Origin: JACCZR01 sp963830065
Lineage (GTDB): Bacteria; Actinomycetota; Thermoleophilia; Solirubrobacterales; Thermoleophilaceae
Assembly (NCBI GenBank): GCA_963830065.1
Contig: CAWHLA010000008.1
Location: 348,356-412,355, forward strand
Direction of reading: 5' to 3'
Length of the DNA: 64,000 nucleotides
In this document: positions 29,433-38,847 of the stretch, piece after piece
Layout: each line of letters starts with the position of its first letter
How positions within the stretch are numbered: position 1 is the stretch's first letter
Notes under the pieces: generated by a model
Seen by the model: only the letters and a program-made list of their open reading frames with translations
What the model was told of the DNA's origin: nothing
Database searches by the model: none
Made by a program: the position numbers and the translations under genes

Positions 29433-30545
29433 CTAAGTTTCGGGGGGGCCGGACCCTGACGCGCTCACGCGCTCGGGCACGAGGCTGACGAACTCGACCA
29501 GCGCGCGGCGGTAGCGGTCGAGCGAGGAGATCGATACCCACTCGTCGGGGCCGTGGTGGCCGCCCCCCACCGGGCCGAACTCGATGGCGGGGACGCCTGC
29601 TTGGAGGAAGGAGACGGCGTCGGAGGAGCCGTCGCGGCCCACCGAGATGCTCTCCCCCACCTCGGGCGCGACGCGGGCCACGGCCTCGGCCAGCGTGGCC
29701 ACGAAGGGGTCCTCGCGCGAGACGATCGCCGGGGCGCGGCGGAAGGTCTTCACCACCTCGCAGTCGGGCAGCTCGGACACCGCGGCCAGGATGGCCTCCG
29801 GGTTCTGCTCGGGGAGGTAGCGCACGTCCACGTCAATCGTGCAGCGGTCGGGCACCTTGTTGAGGGCGTCGCCGCCGATGATGCGGCCCAGGTTGATCGA
29901 GGGGCGGTCGAAGAGGTCGGAGGACTCGCGGGCGAAGGGCAGCGCCTCGATCAGGCGGAAGGTGTCGAGCGCCTTGAGCACGGCGTTGTCTCCCTCCCAC
30001 GGCGTGGAGCCGTGGGCCGCCTTGCCGGCGATCTCGAGGCGCATGGCCAGCACGCCCTTGGCCTGCACGCCGATGCGGAGGTCGGTGGGCTCTCCGGTGA
30101 TCGCGAAGTCACCCACGTAGCCCTGTTCGACGAGGTGGTCGGAGCCCCTGTTGTCCTCCTCCTCGGACTCCTCGTCGGAGACGCACACGAAGTGGACCCG
30201 GACGGCGTCCTGGGCGGCCAGGTCGCGGGTGGCGCACATCATCGCCGCGAGGCCGCCCTTCATGTCGTAGGCGCCGCGCCCGATCAGCCGGTCGCCCTCT
30301 ACCCGGGGCTCGAACTGATCGGGGTGGCCGGGCACCACGTCCAGGTGGCCGTGCAGGACCACGGTCGGCCCGCTTTGGGCACCGACGGTCGCGGCCAGCA
30401 CGGGGCGGCCGTTGTGGTGTGTGCCGGTCACCTCCACGTCGCGGGCCTCGAGCCAGCCCTTGACGAACCCCGCGGCCGAGCCAATGCCCTCCAGGGTCGA
30501 CGTGTCGTAGGTGACGAGGCGCTCGCAGGTTGAGCGCTCGTCCAT
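29433..30545 (-). CDS. M20-family amidohydrolase (ArgE/DapE/CPG2 type)
   Basis: 370 residues with the di-zinc metallopeptidase signatures: VVLHGHLDVVPGH (His and Asp), RGAYDMKGGLAAM (bridging Asp), VSDEESEEED (catalytic Glu pair), a GEPTDLRIGVQAKG segment entering the dimerisation domain, and the late GGGHHGPDEWV histidine. It hydrolyses an N-acyl amino acid or peptide; ArgE, DapE and carboxypeptidase G2 are all possible. No arginine or lysine pathway gene is adjacent. Confidence 0.88.
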   Translation of the reverse strand: MDERSTCERLVTYDTSTLEGIGSAAGFVKGWLEARDVEVTGTHHNGRPVLAATVGAQSGPTVVLHGHLDVVPGHPDQFEPRVEGDRLIGRGAYDMKGGLAAMMCATRDLAAQDAVRVHFVCVSDEESEEEDNRGSDHLVEQGYVGDFAITGEPTDLRIGVQAKGVLAMRLEIAGKAAHGSTPWEGDNAVLKALDTFRLIEALPFARESSDLFDRPSINLGRIIGGDALNKVPDRCTIDVDVRYLPEQNPEAILAAVSELPDCEVVKTFRRAPAIVSREDPFVATLAEAVARVAPEVGESISVGRDGSSDAVSFLQAGVPAIEFGPVGGGHHGPDEWVSISSLDRYRRALVEFVSLVPERVSASGSGPPET

Positions 30546-30620
30546 CGAATCCCGAGACTAGAGAATGAATCGACCGGCGGTGCTCGGCCGACCAATGCTC
30601 GGCCTGCGCTCCGCGCTATG

Positions 30621-32213
30621 TCATTCCCGCTCTTCGAGCCGGGCCTGTTCGAGGTCGAGGTCGCGCTCCATGGAGCGGAAGGTGTCGCCGGTCACCTCGC
30701 GTCGCTCGGCCAGCTCGGTCAGGCACTCCCGCTCGGCCTCGAGCAGCTGGCGCCGGATGTCGGTCGCGGCGGCGTGCAGCTCGGCGTCGGGCGCGTCCCC
30801 TTCGTCGGAGGCCACCTCGTCGCGCAGCTGGGCCGCGCGCATCTCGAAGTCCTCCCGGGCACGCGCCAGCGCCTGCTCGGGCACGCCGTCCTCCTCGGCC
30901 AGCTCGTCGGCCCGCTGGAGCGCCGCATCCAGCACCTTCAGGCGGGCCTCGACGTCGTGCTGGTCGGGGCCCTCGCCGGTCTCCAGGCCCAGGCGGCGGA
31001 TCAGCGGCGCCATGCCCAGCGCCGGCAGGACCAGCGTGATCACCACCACGCCGAAGCCCACGAACAGAAGCGTGTCGCGCTCGGGGAACGGCTTCCCGTC
31101 CACCACCATCGGGATCGAGAGAACGGCGGCCGCGGAGACCGCGCCGCGCATCCCGCCGCCGGCCAGCAGTGCCAGCTCGCGGGCCGGGAGCAGCGCCCGC
31201 GGCTTCCACGTGCGCGAGCGCAGCGCCTCGCGGAACCCAGCCATGTACGGGACGCTCAGAACCCAGGCCACCCGGACGCCGATGGTGACCGCGGCCACGG
31301 CGAGCGTGGTCACGATAAGCGTGCCCAACTCGGCGCTGGTCTCGGTGTCCAGCACCCGCGCGAACTGGAGCCCGATCAGCAGAAACAGCATCGACTCCGC
31401 GAAGAACTGGATCGGCTCCCAGAACGCGAGCGCGCGCATGCGGGTGGCGGGGGCGATCTCGCGCGGGGAGCGGCGGCCCATGATCAGCCCGGCGACGACC
31501 GCGGCGAGGATGCCGGACACGTGCAGCCGGTCGGCCGCGAGGAAGGCCCCGTAGGCCGTCAGCACCGAGATGGCGATCTCGACCTCGGGTTGGTCGAGGC
31601 GCCGCCGCACCTGGGAGGCGACCCACCCCACCACCGCGCCCATGGCTATACCTCCGAGCACGACGCCCCCGAACTCCAGGGTCGCCGACCCCAGGGCGAA
31701 GCTGGCTACTCCCACCGTCCCGAGCGCCACCTGCAGCGCGCTGAGCCCGGTGCCGTCGTTGACCAGGCTCTCGCCCTCGAGGATCGCGCTGACGCGCTCC
31801 GGCGCCCCGAGCCCGCGGATGATCGAGGTCGCCGCGACGGGGTCGGTGGGTCCCAGCGCCGCACCGAGCACGAAGGCGATCTCCCACGGAAGGCCGGCCA
31901 CGAGGTGGGCGGCGACGGCCACGGCGAGCGTGGTGGCCAGCACCAGCCCCACGGCCAGCAGGACCACGGGGCGGGCCACGAACCGGATGTCCTCGGAGGC
32001 GAAGCGAAACGCGGACGGGTAGAGGATCACCGGCAGGAAGACCAGGAAAATCAGCTCGGGCGAGATCTCGACGTCGGGCGCGAAGGGGACGAGCCCGATG
32101 ACCAGCCCGCCGAGTACCAACGCGACCGCGTGCGGCACGCGGCGCTTCTCCGCCGCCATGGCCAGGAGCACCACCGCCGTGAGCAGCAGGATGAACAGGT
32201 CGACCTCACGCAT
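30621..32213 (-). CDS. CPA1-type Na+/H+ antiporter
   Basis: 530 residues: about twelve transmembrane helices, then a charged cytoplasmic tail of about 130 residues predicted to be coiled coil. Family marks are LGAALGPTDPVAATSIIRGLG and LEGESLVNDGTGL (ion-binding ND pair), and LLAGGGMRGAVSAAAVLSIP. It should exchange protons for Na+ or K+ across the membrane for pH or salt control. No regulatory TrkA domain is present. The ATG at 32213 precedes the first helix directly. Confidence 0.92.
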   Translation of the reverse strand: MREVDLFILLLTAVVLLAMAAEKRRVPHAVALVLGGLVIGLVPFAPDVEISPELIFLVFLPVILYPSAFRFASEDIRFVARPVVLLAVGLVLATTLAVAVAAHLVAGLPWEIAFVLGAALGPTDPVAATSIIRGLGAPERVSAILEGESLVNDGTGLSALQVALGTVGVASFALGSATLEFGGVVLGGIAMGAVVGWVASQVRRRLDQPEVEIAISVLTAYGAFLAADRLHVSGILAAVVAGLIMGRRSPREIAPATRMRALAFWEPIQFFAESMLFLLIGLQFARVLDTETSAELGTLIVTTLAVAAVTIGVRVAWVLSVPYMAGFREALRSRTWKPRALLPARELALLAGGGMRGAVSAAAVLSIPMVVDGKPFPERDTLLFVGFGVVVITLVLPALGMAPLIRRLGLETGEGPDQHDVEARLKVLDAALQRADELAEEDGVPEQALARAREDFEMRAAQLRDEVASDEGDAPDAELHAAATDIRRQLLEAERECLTELAERREVTGDTFRSMERDLDLEQARLEERE

Positions 32214-32295
32214 CGGACGCCTGTTCTAGTGGGTCCGGTTCGTACATCCGTCTGACCCCCCTCTTGCCCGAGACGCCGGAGTCGATAGGGAGGGC

Positions 32296-33014
32296 ATGCG
32301 AGCCCTCCTGGCGGCCGTGGTGCTCGCGCTGCTGGCCCTCCCCGCCGGCGCCTCCGCCGACGAGCCCCCCTTCATCGACTGGTCCTCCTGGCTGCCCCCG
32401 TCGGCGGGCACCTACCAACCGTCCGCCGAGGACGACTGCCGATCAGGGTGCCCCTCCTGCGTCGACAAGGTAATCCGCTCGATGACCCAGCGATTCGACC
32501 GCCTGGCCGAGACCTGTGACCACAACGCGATGTTCTCGCTCACCTACCTGCGCACCACCGAGGAGTACCAGCGGGCCTCGCTGACGCCGGGCTTCTTCTC
32601 CGACCCCTACTTCGTCAACCACGAGGACGCGGTGTTCGCGCGGTACTACTTCGACGCGTACGACGGCTACGTGCTCGCCGGCATCGGGCTGGTCAAGCCC
32701 GACGGCTCCAGCCGCAAGCCCGACCACGACAAGGTCAACCAGTTCCTGGACGACGTGACGCCGACCTTCCCGGCTGGCTCGACGACATGGCCACCTTCCA
32801 GGCCTTCCCGGCCATGCGCGAAGCCGCCTGGCGCAACGCCGAGCGGCTGGTGAACGCCCAGACGCCGCTGCAGCGCAGGCTGGTCGAGGACTCGATCGAG
32901 CGCACGGCGGCCCTCACCGCCCAGTCGATCCGAGTGGCCACCGCCTACGCCCCGCTCTCCGGCGGCTCGGCCGCGCGGGACGCCTACTGCTCCCAGCACC
33001 ACGACCATCGTTAG
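32296..33014 (+). CDS. Exported DUF5995-like protein, frameshifted
   Basis: The start ATG 32296 has GGGAGGG just upstream and opens a signal peptide (MRALLAAVVLALLALPAGASA). The first frame holds the family-like YVLAGIGLVKPDGSSRKPDHDKV. After FPA it turns implausible, while the next frame continues WLDDMATFQAFPAMREAAWRN. One base is missing after 32774; restoring it gives about 239 residues ending at 33014. Four Cys near the mature N-terminus (DDCRSGCPSC, then ETCDHN) may bind metal or form disulfides. The function is unknown. Confidence 0.65.
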
Positions 33015-33040
33015 GCCAATAGGCCTAGCTGGGGGACACC

Positions 33041-33073
33041 GCCGCGCCGGGGCTCCCTCCGCCCCGGCGCGGC
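33041..33073. terminator. GC-rich bidirectional hairpin
   Basis: A perfect 12-base-pair stem, GCCGCGCCGGGG/CCCCGGCGCGGC, with a 9-base loop, between the convergent DUF5995-like and glycosyltransferase genes. There is no T-run, so termination is inferred from position and stability. Confidence 0.55.
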
Positions 33074-33074
33074 C

Positions 33075-33791
33075 CTACTTCCGGGCCGCGCCCGACAGGC
33101 GGCAGCGCAGGAGGGTCGCGATGACCCGAAGGCCGTCCACCGAGGTGAGCTTCTTGCCCTCCTCGGTGCTGCGCGCCTTGTAGTGCACCGGGACCTCGAA
33201 GATCCGCTCGCCCTCCTGGAGCAGGCGGGCGGTGATCTCGGGCTCGATGTCGAAGCCGCGCGCCTGCAGCGGCAGCCGGCGGAAGACCTCGGTGCGAATG
33301 GCCTTGTGGCACGTCATGAGGTCGCGCAGGTAGACGTTGAAGAGGATGTTGGCCGCCAGGGTCACGCCCTTGTTGCCCAGCACGTAGAGGAACGAGTGGC
33401 TGGTGTAGCCGTCGAACGCCCGCACCCCGAACACCGCGTTGGTGCGGCCCTGGGTGAGCGGCGGGAGCAGGGCGGCGAGGTCCTCGGGGTCGTACTCGAG
33501 GTCGGCGTCGAAGATCGCCGAGAACTCGCCCTTGGCGTGGCCCAGCGCGGTTCGCACCGCGGCCCCCTTGCCCTGGTTGACGTCGTGGCTGAGCACGATG
33601 ACCTTGTCCGACCAGTCGGCCTTGGCGATCAGCTCCGAGGTGCCGTCGGTCGAGCCGTCGTCGACCAGAATCACCTCCGTGTCGACGCCGAGGTCGGCGT
33701 CGAGCAGCTCGGCCACGGCCCGTTCGACGGTGGCGAGCTCGTTGTAGACGGGCATGAGGACCGAGAGCACGGCGGAGGAGGCTAATTGCAC
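33075..33791 (-). CDS. Family 2 glycosyltransferase (dolichyl-phosphate mannose synthase-like)
   Basis: 238 residues of the GT-A fold: VLMPVYNELATVERAVAEL, VDDGSTDGT, NQGKGAAVRTAL, and metal-binding FDADLEYDPEDL. No transmembrane helices follow, so this is the soluble DPM1-like type that charges a polyprenyl phosphate or acts with a separate flippase. The start is drawn at GTG 33791; an internal GTG a few codons on is possible. It is divergent from the TetR gene and may share its operator region. Confidence 0.88.
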   Translation of the reverse strand: MQLASSAVLSVLMPVYNELATVERAVAELLDADLGVDTEVILVDDGSTDGTSELIAKADWSDKVIVLSHDVNQGKGAAVRTALGHAKGEFSAIFDADLEYDPEDLAALLPPLTQGRTNAVFGVRAFDGYTSHSFLYVLGNKGVTLAANILFNVYLRDLMTCHKAIRTEVFRRLPLQARGFDIEPEITARLLQEGERIFEVPVHYKARSTEEGKKLTSVDGLRVIATLLRCRLSGAARK

Positions 33792-33798
33792 GAAGCCC

Positions 33799-33812
33799 TG
33801 AACCGTGGTTCA
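33799..33812. promoter_or_regulatory. Probable TetR operator
   Basis: Perfect 14-base dyad TGAACC-GT-GGTTCA between the divergent glycosyltransferase and TetR genes, ending 10 bases before the TetR ATG at 33823. Position and symmetry suit autoregulation by the TetR protein. Confidence 0.5.
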
Positions 33813-33822
33813 CTTCTTCCTG

Positions 33823-34464
33823 ATGCCTTACCGCCAGACCAAGAGGACTCTCCGTCGCCAGGAGGAGACGCGTGCTGCCATCGTGGCGGCTGCGCTCGCG
33901 CAGGTCGCCGAGGGCGGGTATGCCTCCGCCGGGGTGCAGACGGTCGCGGCCCGAGCCGGCGTGGCCACTGGGACCGTCTACCGGCACTTCGGGTCCAAGG
34001 CCGAGCTGTTCGCCGAGGTCTTCCGCCAGGCCGCGGGCCGCGAGCTGGAGGTGGTCGAGCGCACGGTGACCGAGACCGGCGGCAGCACGCTGGAGCGCAT
34101 CGCCGCCGCGGCTGAGGCCTTCGCCCGCCGCGCGCTCGCCGGCAAACGCCTGGCCTGGTCGCAGCTGGCCGAGCCGGTCGACCCCGCGGTCGAGGCCGAG
34201 CGGCTCCGTCTGCGCCGCGGCTATCGCGACGCCTTCGCCCGCACCCTGGACGAGGGGGTGGGCGCCGGCGAGTTACCGCCCCACGACACCGCCACGGTGG
34301 CCGCCGCGCTGGTCGGCGCCCTGGGCGAGGCCCTGGTCGGCCCGCTGGCCGACCCCTCCCCGGGCGACCACGACCGGCTCGTGGCCACCCTGGTCAAGCT
34401 CTGCACCGATGCCGTCCCTCGAGAGGAGATCGCCCATGGCCGTCGCCTGGCGCCAGTCGCCTGA
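33823..34464 (+). CDS. TetR-family transcriptional regulator
   Basis: 213 residues from ATG 33823; an earlier GTG at 33805 lies inside the presumed operator and is less likely. The N-terminal helix-turn-helix is clear: AAIVAAALAQVAEGGYASAGVQTVAARAGVATGTVYRHFGSKAELFAEVF, quoted here only as the region at about residues 20-70 with the core VATGTVYRHFGSK. The C-terminal ligand domain is Ala-rich. It overlaps the start of an acyl-CoA dehydrogenase gene by about 30 bases, so it probably controls that gene and the enoyl-CoA hydratase after it, perhaps in response to an acyl-CoA. Confidence 0.9.
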   Translation: MPYRQTKRTLRRQEETRAAIVAAALAQVAEGGYASAGVQTVAARAGVATGTVYRHFGSKAELFAEVFRQAAGRELEVVERTVTETGGSTLERIAAAAEAFARRALAGKRLAWSQLAEPVDPAVEAERLRLRRGYRDAFARTLDEGVGAGELPPHDTATVAAALVGALGEALVGPLADPSPGDHDRLVATLVKLCTDAVPREEIAHGRRLAPVA

Positions 34465-36022
34465 CACCCACCAAGTGCTCAACCAGCCGCCCCCGCTGGC
34501 GCCGTACAACGTCTTTGACGCCGACCTGGCACTCGGCGAGGCGGTGGCACGCGAGGGCGGCGCCTGGGGCGAGGACCGCCTACGCGACACCGGCGCACTG
34601 GCCGGCACCCCCGAGACGATCGAGCACTCCGAGCGCGCCGAGCGCAACGAGCCCCGCCTGCGAACGCACGACCGCTACGGCAACCGCGTGGGCGAGGTCG
34701 AGCTCGACCCCTCCTGGGACTGGCTGCTGCGCCAGGCGATCGAGCGCGAAATCCACTCGCTGCCGTGGCGCGATCCCCGCGAGGGCGCCCACGTGGTGCG
34801 AGCCGGGCTGATGTACCTCTGGAGCCAGGCCAACGCGGGCGTGATGTGCCCCGTGTCCATGACCTACTCGGTGATCCCGGCGCTGCGCCTCGACGAGGAG
34901 CTGGCCGCCCAGTGGGAGCCGCGCCTCACCCTCCCGTCGTTCGACCAGGGCGCGCTGGCCGGCATGGCCATGACCGAGAAGCAGGGCGGCTCCGACGTGC
35001 GCGCCAACACCACCTCGGCCGAGGCCGCGGGCGACGGGCTGTACGAGATCACAGGCCACAAGTGGTTCTGCTCCTATCCGCCCTGCGACGTCTTCCTCAC
35101 GCTCGCCCAGGCGCCGGAGGGACTGTCGTGCTTCCTGATCGAGGGCGACGACCCCGGCTTCCGCGTCCAGCGGCTGAAGGACAAGCTCGGCACCCGCTCG
35201 CTGCCCTCGTCCGAGGTGGAGTTCCACGGCGTGAAGGGGCGCCTGGTGGGTGAGGAGGGCCGCGGCGTGGCCGCGATCACCCGCATGGTCAACCACACCC
35301 GTCTGGACTGCCTGATCGGCTCGGCGGCCGGGATCCGCTGGGGCACCGCGCAGGCCGTGCACCACGCCCGCCACCGGTCGGCCTTCGGCGCGCCGCTGGT
35401 CGAGCAGCCGCTGATGCGCAACGTGCTCGCCGACCTGGCGATCGAGTCCGAGGCCGCCACGGCCACCGCCATGCGGGTGGCGCGGGCCTACGACGAGTCC
35501 GACGCGCCCTTCCGCCGCATCGCCACCGCGGTCAGCAAGTACTGGGTGTGCAAGCGCGCGCCCGTGCACGCGGCCGAGGCCCTCGAGTGCCTGGGTGGCA
35601 ACGGCTACGTGGAGGAGTCGGGGATGCCGCGGCTGCTGCGCGACTCGCCGCTGAACTCCATCTGGGAGGGATCGGGCAACGTGGCGGCGCTGGACGTGCT
35701 GCGTGTGATTGCCAAGGAGCCCGAGGCGCTCCCCGCGTTCATGGCCGAGCTGGAGCAGGCCCGCGGAGCGAACGTGCGCTTCGACGCCCACCTGGACAAG
35801 CTCAGCGTCCCCTCGGTGACCGATCCCCAGTGGGAGGCTCGGCAGCTCGTCGAAGACCTCGCTCTCGGCCTCCAGGCCAGTCTGCTCATCCGCCACACGC
35901 CCGAGGCGGTCTCGCAGGGCTTCTGTGCCTCACGGCTGAACGGGAACGGCGGCGGCGTCTTCGGCACCCTCCCCAAGGAGGTCGACGCGGAGGCGATCAC
36001 GGAGCGCGCGCTGGCCGTCTGA
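34436..36022 (+). CDS. AidB-like acyl-CoA dehydrogenase
   Basis: 528 residues. The N-terminus THQVLNQPPPLAPYNVF is the AidB signature. The flavin/acyl-CoA core has MTEKQGGSDVRANT, ITGHKWFCSYP and LGTRSLPSSEVEFHGV, and the late WEGSGNVAALDVLRV is typical of this subgroup, as is the extra C-terminal domain. E. coli AidB binds DNA and is linked to alkylation defence, but homologues can be plain dehydrogenases; the TetR and crotonase neighbours favour acyl-CoA catabolism. The ATG at 34436 has GAGAGGAG upstream. Confidence 0.9.
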   Translation: MAVAWRQSPDTHQVLNQPPPLAPYNVFDADLALGEAVAREGGAWGEDRLRDTGALAGTPETIEHSERAERNEPRLRTHDRYGNRVGEVELDPSWDWLLRQAIEREIHSLPWRDPREGAHVVRAGLMYLWSQANAGVMCPVSMTYSVIPALRLDEELAAQWEPRLTLPSFDQGALAGMAMTEKQGGSDVRANTTSAEAAGDGLYEITGHKWFCSYPPCDVFLTLAQAPEGLSCFLIEGDDPGFRVQRLKDKLGTRSLPSSEVEFHGVKGRLVGEEGRGVAAITRMVNHTRLDCLIGSAAGIRWGTAQAVHHARHRSAFGAPLVEQPLMRNVLADLAIESEAATATAMRVARAYDESDAPFRRIATAVSKYWVCKRAPVHAAEALECLGGNGYVEESGMPRLLRDSPLNSIWEGSGNVAALDVLRVIAKEPEALPAFMAELEQARGANVRFDAHLDKLSVPSVTDPQWEARQLVEDLALGLQASLLIRHTPEAVSQGFCASRLNGNGGGVFGTLPKEVDAEAITERALAV

Positions 36023-36852
36023 TGGAGACCCTCTCCTACGAGGTCGACGGCCGCGTCGCGCGCATCGTGCTCGACAGGCCCGAGCGCGGCAACGGAATCA
36101 CGCTCGACATGCCGCGCGAGCTGGCCGAGTGCGTCGAGCGGGCCAACCTCGATCCCGCCGTCCACGTGATCACGCTGAGCGGGGCCGGCAAGGGCTTCTG
36201 TGGTGGCTACGACCTGAAGGAGTTCGCCGAGCACCAGATCGCCAACCACGACCCCTCACAGACCTGGGACCCGGTCATCGACTGGCAGTTCATGAGCCGC
36301 AATCTGCGCGGGTTCATGTCGCTGTTCCACTCCGACAAGCCCACGTTGTGCAAGGTGCACGGGTTCTGCGTGGCCGGCGGCACCGACATGGCGCTGTGCT
36401 CGGACCTGCTGGTGATCGCCGACGACGCGCGCATCGGCTACCCACCCGCGCGGGTGTGGGGCGTGCCCACGTCAATGCTGTGGGCGCACCGGATCGGCCC
36501 CGAGCGCGCCAAGCGGCTGCTGTTCACCGGCGACCTGCTGGAGGGGGCCCAGGCCGCCGACTGGGGCCTGGCGCTCGAGTCCCACCCCGCCGCCGAGCTG
36601 GACGACCGCTTCGAGGAGCTGGTCCAGCGCGTCGCGCATACACCGGTCAACCAGCTGGTGATGCACAAGCTGGCGGTCAACCAGACGATCAAGGCCCAGG
36701 GACTCGACGCCACACAGACGCTGAGCGTGTTCTTCGACGGCATCGCCCGCCACACGCCCGAGGGTTATGCGTTCCAGCAGGCCGCGATGGAGAAGGGGTT
36801 CAAGGAGGCCGTGAGGGGGCGCGACGCCCCTTACGGCGACGCGAAGGCCTAG
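36022..36852 (+). CDS. Enoyl-CoA hydratase/isomerase (crotonase) family protein
   Basis: 276 residues. Crotonase fold: VARIVLDRPERGNGITLDM, the oxyanion-hole SGAGKGFCGGYDLKEF, and KVHGFCVAGGTDMALCSDLLVIADDARIG spread over residues about 110-140. Hydratase-type Glu residues are not obvious, so the exact reaction (hydration, isomerisation or CoA-ester hydrolysis) is open. Its ATG overlaps the dehydrogenase TGA by one base (TGATG), implying coupled expression. Its TAG shares CTAG with the convergent ATP-grasp gene. Confidence 0.88.
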   Translation: METLSYEVDGRVARIVLDRPERGNGITLDMPRELAECVERANLDPAVHVITLSGAGKGFCGGYDLKEFAEHQIANHDPSQTWDPVIDWQFMSRNLRGFMSLFHSDKPTLCKVHGFCVAGGTDMALCSDLLVIADDARIGYPPARVWGVPTSMLWAHRIGPERAKRLLFTGDLLEGAQAADWGLALESHPAAELDDRFEELVQRVAHTPVNQLVMHKLAVNQTIKAQGLDATQTLSVFFDGIARHTPEGYAFQQAAMEKGFKEAVRGRDAPYGDAKA

Positions 36853-38048
36853 CCCGGCCGCAGCCCGGTCAGCAGCTTCGCGTCAGCCTCCGACATGCCG
36901 TCGATCGGCTCGCCGTCCCAGTTCATGTCGCCCGCCATGGCCTCGAACAGGGCCTTGTGCTCGCGCAGGCTCTGGCCGGCGAAGTGGGCCACCGCCAGCG
37001 CCGAGTACAGCGTCGGCATCGGGTCGCGCCAGCCCTTTCCGGCGTCCTCGACCTGAGCGAGGTCGTGGATGGTGTCGGGCAGGCGGTGCAGGTGGTCGGC
37101 GAAGCCGTCGGCCAGCACAGCCAGGTCGAGCTGCACCTGGGCGCCGGGGTCGAGCACGTAGGTCTCGCCGCCCGGCTCGAGGATCCCCTTCGACAGCTCG
37201 TCGCGCGGCATGAGCAGCACGCCGTCGGTCGGCCGCGGGTTGCACTCCACGTAGCTGAGCCCGTCGTCGGTGATGATGAAGTCGAACGAGACCTGGCCCG
37301 TGTAGCCCAGCTCCGCGATCACCGGCTCGATCAGCCGCAGCGCCTCGGTGGCGTCGATCGACTCGAACCCGATGCCGGTGGCGTGCTTCCACTGGCGCGG
37401 GATCCGGTACAGCAGGTGCGAGGTGACCTTGCCTTCGTGCGCCGTGCTGTAGGAGCAGACGGTCTCGCCCTCCACGAACGGCTGCACCAGCCACGGCGAC
37501 TCCGGGGTCGGGTGGATGTCCTCGATCTTCAGCGCGCCGGCCAGCGGGCCCGTGTTGGTCAGGCAGCTGACCCCGCCGCGTGAGAAGGCAGCGCGCGCGA
37601 AGTACTTGCCCATGCTCTCGGTGGCGTCCTTGAGCTCCTCGTCGCTGGAGGCGATCACGGTCTGGGGAATGGGCAGGCCGAGCTTGGTGACCAGCTGCTC
37701 GAAGGCCCCCTTGTCGTGCAGCCGTACGAGCGTCGAGAACGGCGAGGCGAACACGTTGCAGAACTGCCTCACCCGGTCGATCTGCGTGGAGAGGTAGAAG
37801 ACCTCCTCGAACGCCGGGACGATCACGTCGATCGCGTTGTCCTGGGCCAGCCCCTCCAGCGCGCCGATGAAGCCCGCCGTGTCGCTGCGGGGCGAGGGGT
37901 AGACGAAGTGGCCGCTCAGGTACTTGGAGTGGCTGCCGGGCGACAGCGCGTAGTCGTCGGCCGCGAACACCTCGTGGCCATCAGAGGCCAGCTTGCGGAC
38001 CATGCCCAGCGCGAAGGGCATGCGAGACGAGGTGACGAGGATTCTCAA
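36849..38048 (-). CDS. ATP-grasp domain protein of unknown substrate
   Basis: 399 residues from a TTG at 38048 (TTGA overlap with the upstream gene). The N-terminus ILVTSSRMPFALGMVRKLASDGHEVFAAD is a Rossmann-like pre-ATP-grasp domain. The ATP-grasp core follows, with KLGLPIPQTVIASSDEEL, FSRGGVSCLT, the substrate strand WLVQPFVEGETVCSYS and the metal site YVECNPRPTDGVLLMP. Such enzymes join a carboxylate to an amine or other nucleophile. The C-terminal 120 residues are helical and unassigned. The neighbours give no substrate clue. Confidence 0.8.
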   Translation of the reverse strand: MRILVTSSRMPFALGMVRKLASDGHEVFAADDYALSPGSHSKYLSGHFVYPSPRSDTAGFIGALEGLAQDNAIDVIVPAFEEVFYLSTQIDRVRQFCNVFASPFSTLVRLHDKGAFEQLVTKLGLPIPQTVIASSDEELKDATESMGKYFARAAFSRGGVSCLTNTGPLAGALKIEDIHPTPESPWLVQPFVEGETVCSYSTAHEGKVTSHLLYRIPRQWKHATGIGFESIDATEALRLIEPVIAELGYTGQVSFDFIITDDGLSYVECNPRPTDGVLLMPRDELSKGILEPGGETYVLDPGAQVQLDLAVLADGFADHLHRLPDTIHDLAQVEDAGKGWRDPMPTLYSALAVAHFAGQSLREHKALFEAMAGDMNWDGEPIDGMSEADAKLLTGLRPG

Positions 38049-38818
38049 GGGTCCAGTTCTCCTTCGAAGAGGGCGAAGTACGCGCCTTGGGGGTCCCGCG
38101 CGACAAGAAAGCGCCCCGCCGGGATCGAGGTGGGCGACACGAGCACCTGTCCGCCGCTGTCGGCGATGAGGCCCTGTGCGGCGTCGAGGTCGTCCACGGC
38201 GAAGTAGGCCAGCCAGTGCGAGGGAAGCGGGGCGCCCTCGGGCAGGGGCATCATCCCGGCGTTCAGCGTGTCGCCGTTGTAGACGCTCCAGAACGGCGGC
38301 CGGTCGCCGGTGTCCAGGGCATCGAAGCGCCATCCGAACAGCTCCTCGTAGAAGCGCTGCGCGCCCTCGGGGTCGGAGCTGTTGAGCTGGTTCATGGTCA
38401 GCGAGCCGTGCTCGTTCACGAGCGTGGCGCCGATGCTCCGGTTGGGCTGCCACATGGCGAGCACCGCGCCCTGGGGGTCGGACATCACGACCAGGCGACC
38501 GGCCTCCATCACGTCGAAGGGCCCCTGCATGATGCTCGCGCCCAAGCTCTTCGCCTGTTCGGCCGCGGCGTCGACGTCGTCCGTGGTGACGTACGACGTC
38601 CAGGACGGTGGGATCCCCTCCACGTTCATCTCGAAGAGGCCCGCCACCTCCTTGCCTCGCCGGCGCAGCATCGTGTACGTGCGGCCCTCGCCGGCGGGGG
38701 CATCCTCGGATTCCCAGCCGAACAGGGTCTCGTAGAACCCCTTGGCGCCCTCGGCATCCGGGGTGTTCAGATCCACCCAGGAGAAAGTCCCGGGCGCGTG
38801 CTCCGTTCGCTCACCCAT
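38045..38818 (-). CDS. Two-domain VOC (glyoxalase/bleomycin-resistance) protein
   Basis: 257 residues with two vicinal-oxygen-chelate domains, about 8-125 (FSWVDLNTPDAEGAKGFYETLFGW, quoted to its core DLNTPDAEGAKGFYETLFGW) and 138-255 (QLNSSDPEGAQRFYEELFGW). This matches the family of hydroxylase/27-kDa antigen-like proteins common in actinobacteria. The start ATG is 38818; a longer frame upstream is spurious. Function is unknown. It is coupled to the ATP-grasp gene. Confidence 0.85.
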   Translation of the reverse strand: MGERTEHAPGTFSWVDLNTPDAEGAKGFYETLFGWESEDAPAGEGRTYTMLRRRGKEVAGLFEMNVEGIPPSWTSYVTTDDVDAAAEQAKSLGASIMQGPFDVMEAGRLVVMSDPQGAVLAMWQPNRSIGATLVNEHGSLTMNQLNSSDPEGAQRFYEELFGWRFDALDTGDRPPFWSVYNGDTLNAGMMPLPEGAPLPSHWLAYFAVDDLDAAQGLIADSGGQVLVSPTSIPAGRFLVARDPQGAYFALFEGELDP

Positions 38819-38847
38819 GGCGCGCGACCATACAGTCCGCACGGGCT

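Noticed and set aside
34436..36022. AidB-like protein as a DNA-repair gene under SOS control
   Set aside because: No LexA-like box was seen upstream and the neighbours are TetR and crotonase; acyl-CoA metabolism is simpler.
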